DNA of 64,000 nucleotides from Gilvimarinus sp. DA14 (GTDB lineage Bacteria; Pseudomonadota; Gammaproteobacteria; Pseudomonadales; Cellvibrionaceae). Below are positions 58,994-64,000 of this stretch, one piece after another. The stretch spans positions 2,024,501 through 2,088,500 of the forward strand of contig NZ_CP100350.1 of assembly GCF_024204685.1 (NCBI RefSeq), in the 5' to 3' direction. The translations under genes were made by a program, and so were the position numbers. The notes beneath the pieces are model-generated. The model worked only from the letters and a program-made list of their open reading frames with translations, ran no database searches and was not told the DNA's origin. Each line of letters begins with the position of its first letter. Position 1 is the stretch's first letter.

Positions 58994-61285
58994 TCAATCC
59001 TTTTGCTGCTGTTGCAGTTGTCGCACCATTTGCTGAATTTGCCGATTGCCTGGCACCAGAGTGTTTAGCTTTTTAGCATAGAACAATGCGCGGTCGTATT
59101 GCTGTAGCTTTACATACAATTGCGACAATGTGTAACTGATATCCGGGTTGCTTGGCTCCAAATGATAAGCTTTTTGCAACTGTACTACCGCGTCATTTAA
59201 ACGCCCTAAATCTTGCAATAGCAGGCCGTAAGTGTAAATAAAGTTAGCGCTGGTATCCGGCGCATTTGCCGCCGCCTGCAGCTCGGGCAATGCCGCCTGT
59301 TTATCGCCCTGGCGGATAAAACTCATCGCCATAGAGTAATGCACCGAGGCTGCTTCGGCGTTTACTTGCAAGGCTTGTCGTAACACTTGCTGCGCTTTTT
59401 CTTCATTCTGACGCAGGCGATATAAGTCAGCTAGGTTGACATAGGCCGGCATAAAAATGGGTTCAATCTCTATCGCCTTGCGATAATGTGCTTCAGCGTT
59501 TTTCGCTCGCCCCAACTCCTGCTCCAAATTACCCAAATTGGTATGCGCAAAGCCGCGGTCGGCCTGGTACAACTGAACCTCACGATACTCTTCCAGCCCT
59601 CGGTTAAGTCGCGCCTTGTCCTTTTCGGACAGTGCGGTTTCGGGTGGCTGCACCAGCATACGCGCTAACGAGCGTGCAGCCTCGACGCGAATCGGCAGAT
59701 GTGCATCATCCAACAAGCTATTGAGCATGCGCCACTTATCTGGCGCAGGGTAAGCCGATGCCGCCTCAATGGCTGCCTGACGCTTTAACGGGTCTTGGTC
59801 CCGCACCGCGCGCACAATAGCGACCACTGCGTTTTGTCCGGGGGTGGCAGCCATTCGATGCAGAGCAGAAGCGCGAATAATATCCGGGTAGCGCGGGTCC
59901 TGGGCGATTTTAGTCAGTTCTTGCCCGGCGTCAGCGGCGCCGGTATCGCCCTTATAAAAGGCGGTGGCAAAATGCTCAGCACCCAATATTTCGCTGTCCG
60001 GGTGCCACTGGCGAATTTGCGCCTCAGACCACTTTGCAGTTTTATCGGTGTGGCAGCCGTTACAGGCGTTAGGCACATCAAGGCTTTGGGTTAAATCCGG
60101 GCGGGGCACTTTAAAGCTGTGATCCCGGCGCGGATCAATCTGCATATAAGTAGTAGCGGGCATATGACAGTCCACACAAGCACTGCCACTCGTGCCCAGC
60201 ACATGGCCGTGGTGCTTTTTGTTCTCGTAAGTTTCCTGTGTATGACACTGGGTGCATACCAGATTACCGGGCAGCTTAAGCTGCCCCGAATGCGGATTGT
60301 GGCAGTTGGTACAGGTGACACCGGCCTCGTGCATTTTGCTTTGCAAGAATGAGCCCCAGACATAATCTTCATCCCAGATTTGCCCGTCGGCGTGATACAA
60401 GCCTGCGGTGATTAATGCAGGCTGATAAGTATGGTGATAATCATCTGGCGCCGAGCTGTCATTAAAGGCTGCACGTCGCGAATGGCAACGGGCACAGACC
60501 TGAACTTGCTGGCTGGGTTTAATTTTGGCAATGGCCTGCATTAAGCCCTGATCATTTTCACGAAACAGCGCAGTTTTAGCACCAATATAAGTACTGTAGC
60601 CTTTATCAGCGATAGATTTATCCCCCGCCGCCCACTGTAAATGCTTTTCCGCACTGCCATGACAAGCAGCGCAGGAAACGTTGACTGCCGAGTAAGTAGA
60701 ATTATAGGACTGACTCTCTAAATCAAAGCCTTTGCGATAGTCTGTGGAGTGGCAATCGGCACACATCTGGTTCCAGTTCTGCCCCATATTGGACCAGTGA
60801 AACTCGTCGCTTGGAGTTTGTTCAGGGTGCAATACAAACCAGCGCTGGCCCCCGTCATCTTTAGGGCGGCTGTCCCACGCGAAGGGGAAAAATTGATATT
60901 TACCCTTGCCCGCATCAAACATATATTGCTGCAGAGGCTGGTAACCGAAGGTATAGGCAACGGCAAACTCCTGCTCTTTACCGTCCAGCCCCGGCATCGA
61001 GATAAACAGCTTGTCGCCGCGCTGGGAAAAGCTTGCAATTTTCCCCTGATAAGGCAGCGACTGCTGGTTAAAGTTACCAAGTACAGTACCCACCGTCGCG
61101 GGCTCCATGGCGTGAAAATGATGCGAACTCTGCCAATCATTAACTTGCTGTTGATGGCAATCTGAACATTCTGAGACTGGATCTTGTGCGTAACTTAACC
61201 CGCTTAATCCTCCCAACCAGATTGCCAGCAGCCCAATGATTCTACTGCCCAAATGTACCGGGCTCTTCTGTCTTCCTAACGCCAC
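58994..61285 (-). CDS. Octaheme cytochrome c fused to TPR repeats
   Basis: The 763-aa protein has a signal peptide (ending LSYAQ) and eight CxxCH heme-binding motifs: CSDCH, CADCH, CAACH, CARCH, CTNCH, CTQCH, CVDCH and CNGCH. A HEAT-like helical stretch and about four tetratricopeptide repeats follow in the last 250 residues. It is a periplasmic multiheme electron carrier or redox enzyme of the multiheme cytochrome superfamily, with TPRs for protein contacts. Transcribed just upstream of moxR and divergent from the sulfatase. Confidence 0.9.
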   Translation of the reverse strand: MALGRQKSPVHLGSRIIGLLAIWLGGLSGLSYAQDPVSECSDCHQQQVNDWQSSHHFHAMEPATVGTVLGNFNQQSLPYQGKIASFSQRGDKLFISMPGLDGKEQEFAVAYTFGYQPLQQYMFDAGKGKYQFFPFAWDSRPKDDGGQRWFVLHPEQTPSDEFHWSNMGQNWNQMCADCHSTDYRKGFDLESQSYNSTYSAVNVSCAACHGSAEKHLQWAAGDKSIADKGYSTYIGAKTALFRENDQGLMQAIAKIKPSQQVQVCARCHSRRAAFNDSSAPDDYHHTYQPALITAGLYHADGQIWDEDYVWGSFLQSKMHEAGVTCTNCHNPHSGQLKLPGNLVCTQCHTQETYENKKHHGHVLGTSGSACVDCHMPATTYMQIDPRRDHSFKVPRPDLTQSLDVPNACNGCHTDKTAKWSEAQIRQWHPDSEILGAEHFATAFYKGDTGAADAGQELTKIAQDPRYPDIIRASALHRMAATPGQNAVVAIVRAVRDQDPLKRQAAIEAASAYPAPDKWRMLNSLLDDAHLPIRVEAARSLARMLVQPPETALSEKDKARLNRGLEEYREVQLYQADRGFAHTNLGNLEQELGRAKNAEAHYRKAIEIEPIFMPAYVNLADLYRLRQNEEKAQQVLRQALQVNAEAASVHYSMAMSFIRQGDKQAALPELQAAANAPDTSANFIYTYGLLLQDLGRLNDAVVQLQKAYHLEPSNPDISYTLSQLYVKLQQYDRALFYAKKLNTLVPGNRQIQQMVRQLQQQQKD

Positions 61286-61601
61286 GCTCTGCCTCGTATA
61301 ACTGCTTTGTACTAATCACGGTAGGCGTATTCTGGCACAGCTTACATGGGTAAAAATAGCAACTGCTCTATCTCGAAAGAAATTGCAGCCCCTAAACATA
61401 GTTTGATGACGCCACCATGAACATAAAAAAAGTGGTAGATAGCTTGGGCGGGCAACAATTTAGGTTATATACTCAGTGATCCTGTTCCAAGGTACGGACG
61501 TACCACATAGGTGCCCCTACTTTACAGACAAGGCGATATAATCTGTAAACACATGTTTGTGGATTAATCTGCCAGCCTGCCACAACTAAAGGAGTTAGAT
61601 C
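61286..61601 (+). promoter_or_regulatory. Cytochrome/sulfatase divergent regulatory region
   Basis: This gene-free stretch contains GGTACG-GA-CGTACC at 61491-61504 and an 8-bp perfect inverted repeat TTTACAGA (61521-61528) / TCTGTAAA (61542-61549). TATAAT at 61537-61542, a perfect -10 hexamer, overlaps the second repeat. No convincing -35 lies at the usual distance, suggesting an activator-dependent or repressed sulfatase promoter. AAAGGAG at 61588-61594 is the sulfatase ribosome-binding site. Confidence 0.55.
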
Positions 61602-63176
61602 GTGTTTACATTTAAAGCACAGTGGAAGAAGCTAGTCGCTTTGACCGCACTCACCCTCGGCGCATCCGCCGCCACCCAAGCTGCCGACAAACCCAATATT
61701 CTGGTGATATGGGGCGATGATATCGGTGTTCACAATATTAGCGCTTACAACCACGGCATTATGGGTTACCAAACCCCGAATATTGACCGTATCGCCAACG
61801 AAGGCGCTATGTTTACCGATGCCTACGCGCAGCAGTCCTGTACTGCCGGGCGCGCATCATTCATCTTAGGTCAACACCCCTTCCGGACCGGTCTTTTAAC
61901 CATCGGTATGCCAGGCTCGGATCACGGCATCCCAGATTGGACCCCCACCATCGGTGACATTCTGAAAGAACAGGGTTACACCACTGGTCAGTTTGGTAAA
62001 AACCACTTGGGTGATCAGGACAAGCACCTGCCCACCAATCACGGTTTTGATGAGTTCTTCGGCAACCTTTACCACCTGAACGCAGAAGAAGAGCCAGAAG
62101 GTTATTACTATCCTAAAGACCCAGAGTTCCGCAAAAAATTTGGCCCTCGCGGCGTACTGCATTCAACCGCCGATGGCAAAATTGAAGACACCGGCCCGCT
62201 GACCAAAAAGCGCATGGAAACTGCGGACGAAGAGTTTTTGTCAGCCGCTCTGGATTTTATTGATCGCGCGGTTAAACAAGACAAGCCTTTCTTTGTATGG
62301 ATGAATACCACCCGCATGCATGTATGGACTCATCTGAAGGAAGAGTCTGTGGGCACCACCGGCATTGGCCTTTACCCTGACGGTATGGTTGAGCACGACA
62401 AAACCGTTGGTGTACTACTGGACAAACTGGATGAGTTGAACATTGCCGATAATACTATCGTAATGTACTCCACTGATAATGGTGCCGAAACCATCAGCTG
62501 GCCCGACGGCGGTACCACCCCGTTCCACGGTGAGAAAGGCACCACCTGGGAAGGCGGCCACCGTATTCCTCTAGTTGTTCGCTGGCCTGGTGTGATTGAG
62601 CCCAACACCAAGATCAACGACATCATCTCTCACGAAGACTGGATGCCTACCTTCGCCGCCGCCGCAGGCGAGCCCGACTTGGTCAACAAGCTGAAGAAAG
62701 GCTACCGCGCCAACGGCAAAAAGTGGAAGATTCATCCCGATGGCTACAACTTCATGCCTTATTTTAAAGGTGAAGCCGAAGCGCCTCGCAAAGAGATTTT
62801 TTACTTTGGCGCTACTGGCGAGCTGAACGCTGTACGTTACCAGGATTGGAAAGTGCACTTCGCGACGTTGAAAGGTGGTATCAACACCGCCACTCGTGAA
62901 ACGCCCGCCTGGCCACTGGTTATTAATCTGCGTGCCGATCCTTATCAAAAAGGAGCTTTGGAGTCCGAAATGTACCTGAAGTGGTATGCGGAAAACACCA
63001 TGTGGATTTTTGTACCCATTCAGATGGAAGTAGCTAAATTTCTGAAAACCATTCCTGAGTACCCCTTCCAGCCGGGTTCAAGCCTCAGCATGAGTAATAT
63101 CAGCTACAAAACTTTCGAGATGAAAGACGCCATGCAGCGCCTGGAAAACCTGGAAACCACAGTACCTCGTAACTGA
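61602..63176 (+). CDS. Secreted formylglycine-dependent arylsulfatase
   Basis: The 524-aa protein has a signal peptide (to about AATQAADK) and a sulfatase fold: metal-binding ILVIWGDDIG (Asp39, Asp40) and the modification motif Cys80-T-A-G-Arg84, whose cysteine becomes formylglycine. TGQFGKNHLGD and DNGAETISWPDGG also fit. It hydrolyses sulfate esters, plausibly of algal polysaccharides or small aryl sulfates. The start is GTG with AAAGGAG upstream. A formylglycine-generating enzyme must be encoded elsewhere. Confidence 0.92.
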   Translation: MFTFKAQWKKLVALTALTLGASAATQAADKPNILVIWGDDIGVHNISAYNHGIMGYQTPNIDRIANEGAMFTDAYAQQSCTAGRASFILGQHPFRTGLLTIGMPGSDHGIPDWTPTIGDILKEQGYTTGQFGKNHLGDQDKHLPTNHGFDEFFGNLYHLNAEEEPEGYYYPKDPEFRKKFGPRGVLHSTADGKIEDTGPLTKKRMETADEEFLSAALDFIDRAVKQDKPFFVWMNTTRMHVWTHLKEESVGTTGIGLYPDGMVEHDKTVGVLLDKLDELNIADNTIVMYSTDNGAETISWPDGGTTPFHGEKGTTWEGGHRIPLVVRWPGVIEPNTKINDIISHEDWMPTFAAAAGEPDLVNKLKKGYRANGKKWKIHPDGYNFMPYFKGEAEAPRKEIFYFGATGELNAVRYQDWKVHFATLKGGINTATRETPAWPLVINLRADPYQKGALESEMYLKWYAENTMWIFVPIQMEVAKFLKTIPEYPFQPGSSLSMSNISYKTFEMKDAMQRLENLETTVPRN

Positions 63177-63213
63177 GTTTTCACTAAGCGTTAACGCTTA
63201 GAAGGCCTGTAAT

Positions 63214-63240
63214 GCCCTGGCACAAAGCCAGGGCTTTTTT
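63214..63240 (+). terminator. Intrinsic terminator of the sulfatase gene
   Basis: GCCCTGGC and GCCAGGGC form a perfect stem around ACAAA, followed by six T. A separate 16-bp palindrome TAAGCGTTAACGCTTA lies just before it at 63185-63200. Confidence 0.93.
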
Positions 63241-63268
63241 GTTTCTGCCTATTGGTTAGGAAAATGAA

Positions 63269-63691
63269 ATGACAGAGTTTGAGATCTCTTATCTAACCAG
63301 CGAATCCCTGGACCGAATGTGGGACATTATGCAGTTCTGGGTCAGCATTACCTTCGGCCTGATCGCCATGTCGCATATTGCGCGTCGTCATTTAAACATT
63401 ATCTTGGTGGGCGCCGTCAGTCTGTTGTACTTACTTTTTTCTCTGTTTGTTTTTCGGGTGATTTATTTCAATCTGAAGGTCATGCAGGGCCACTTGATTG
63501 ACTTACGAGAGCTGGGAGAGCAAAATCTAAGCTCAGCGCAGCGCTATTTTATCGAATACTTTCCATCAGAGTTTGAGATTGGGGTAGGAGTCTTATTCGC
63601 CTTTGTGGGGCTGCTGGTGTGTGTTCTGCTGTTTCTTTGGCACAACACCATGGAGCAAAACAAAACCTTTCGCGATAAGCTGCGCAAATAA
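63269..63691 (+). CDS. Small membrane protein of unknown function
   Basis: The 140-aa protein has three hydrophobic helices (WVSITFGLIAMSHIA; ILVGAVSLLYLLFSLFVFRVIYF; IGVGVLFAFVGLLVCVLLFLW) and a short charged C-terminus (EQNKTFRDKLRK). No family is recognised. It follows the sulfatase terminator on the same strand and may be an independent gene. Confidence 0.72.
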   Translation: MTEFEISYLTSESLDRMWDIMQFWVSITFGLIAMSHIARRHLNIILVGAVSLLYLLFSLFVFRVIYFNLKVMQGHLIDLRELGEQNLSSAQRYFIEYFPSEFEIGVGVLFAFVGLLVCVLLFLWHNTMEQNKTFRDKLRK

Positions 63692-63777
63692 GGCGTGGAA
63701 TCACCCTTACCTCAAACTTCCTTGTCAGAGGTAAGAGCAATGTCTATCTATGGCAACAGCCTTATCGCCGGTGACTA

Positions 63778-63999
63778 TTACAGCTGATAGTTAAACTCGA
63801 TGCGCTGATCGCCATCGTCAAAGTCGACATTCTCGTTCCAATTGGCGAAATAGCGAACATTAAAACGCGGGGTAATTTGATAACTGAGCGCGAACTCGTG
63901 GGTGAGAATATCGCCATTGTCGCGGCCGTAGTAGTTGTCTTCGTAATTGTCAGAACCTGTGATGGTCGTTAACCAAAACGGGTTGTAGTTAATCCAAAT
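63778..63999 (-). CDS. Outer-membrane beta-barrel protein, C-terminal part (runs off the right edge)
   Basis: Open on the minus strand from the window edge to a TAA, giving 73 residues of alternating hydrophobic and polar beta strands rich in aromatic residues (THEFALSYQITPRFNVRYF; QRIEFNYQL at the end). The final strand ending in a hydrophobic residue fits the beta-signal recognised by the BAM complex, though leucine replaces the usual Phe/Trp. The family cannot be decided from the fragment. Confidence 0.72.
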   Translation of the reverse strand: MWINYNPFWLTTITGSDNYEDNYYGRDNGDILTHEFALSYQITPRFNVRYFANWNENVDFDDGDQRIEFNYQL

Positions 64000-64000
64000 T

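Overview
The window looks like chromosome from a polysaccharide-degrading, probably marine gammaproteobacterium of the Cellvibrio/Saccharophagus/Gilvimarinus type. This rests on the housekeeping genes (ppc, gdhA, efp-epmA with epmB, rsmD-coaD, ftsYEX-rpoH, trmB), a mannan-degradation operon, an arylsulfatase locus, a FimX-like protein and glutathione-dependent formaldehyde detoxification. Identifications come from reading the sequence and remembered family features; no search was run.

Layout: 1-9.5 kb is ordinary core genome (GNAT fragment, ybaK, yjgR, ypfJ, a kinase/CBS pair, RIO kinase, hemerythrin, gdhA, cation-efflux protein and LysR regulator). 9.7-15.3 kb is an AT-richer accessory stretch, all on the minus strand. 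It contains two structures with the features of integron attC sites (11747-11816 and 13563-13622), with no integrase gene in the window: an integrase-less cassette cluster. The cassettes carry a GHKL ATPase with a putative C-terminal PD-(D/E)XK nuclease, and a tightly overlapping trio (membrane pentapeptide-repeat protein, nucleotidyltransferase, 95-aa helical protein). These are the best candidates here for an undescribed, possibly defensive, system. A Nudix hydrolase, an unknown protein and a secreted trypsin-like protease lie beside them.

15.7-25.5 kb returns to core genes: ppc preceded by a cluster of DnaA-box sequences, the EF-P lysylation set, a PilZ protein and a FimX-like degenerate GGDEF-EAL protein followed by twenty perfect copies of GCAGAAC. 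25.7-35.7 kb is a mannan-utilisation locus: symporter, mannosylglucose phosphorylase (GH130), mannobiose/cellobiose 2-epimerase, GH5 mannanase lipoprotein and GH27 alpha-galactosidase in one direction, a divergent LacI regulator, and a second AGE-family isomerase. Four copies of a TGTAACCGGTTACA-like palindrome mark a likely shared operator. Between lacI and the isomerase is a 440-bp MITE-like element with near-perfect terminal repeats and flanking 12-bp direct repeats.

36-50.5 kb holds rsmD-coaD, ftsYEX, rpoH, DUF423, trmB, a CPBP protease, a solute-binding protein, a membrane endonuclease/phosphatase-fold protein, a SIMPL protein, a diguanylate cyclase, and frmA-fghA with a divergent LysR gene. 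50.6-64 kb holds a chemoreceptor, a minus-strand operon running from an octaheme-cytochrome/TPR protein through MoxR, DUF58, DUF4381 and BatA/BatB/BatD-like proteins, a divergent secreted arylsulfatase, a small membrane protein and the 3' end of an outer-membrane beta-barrel gene. No rRNA, tRNA or CRISPR array was recognised.
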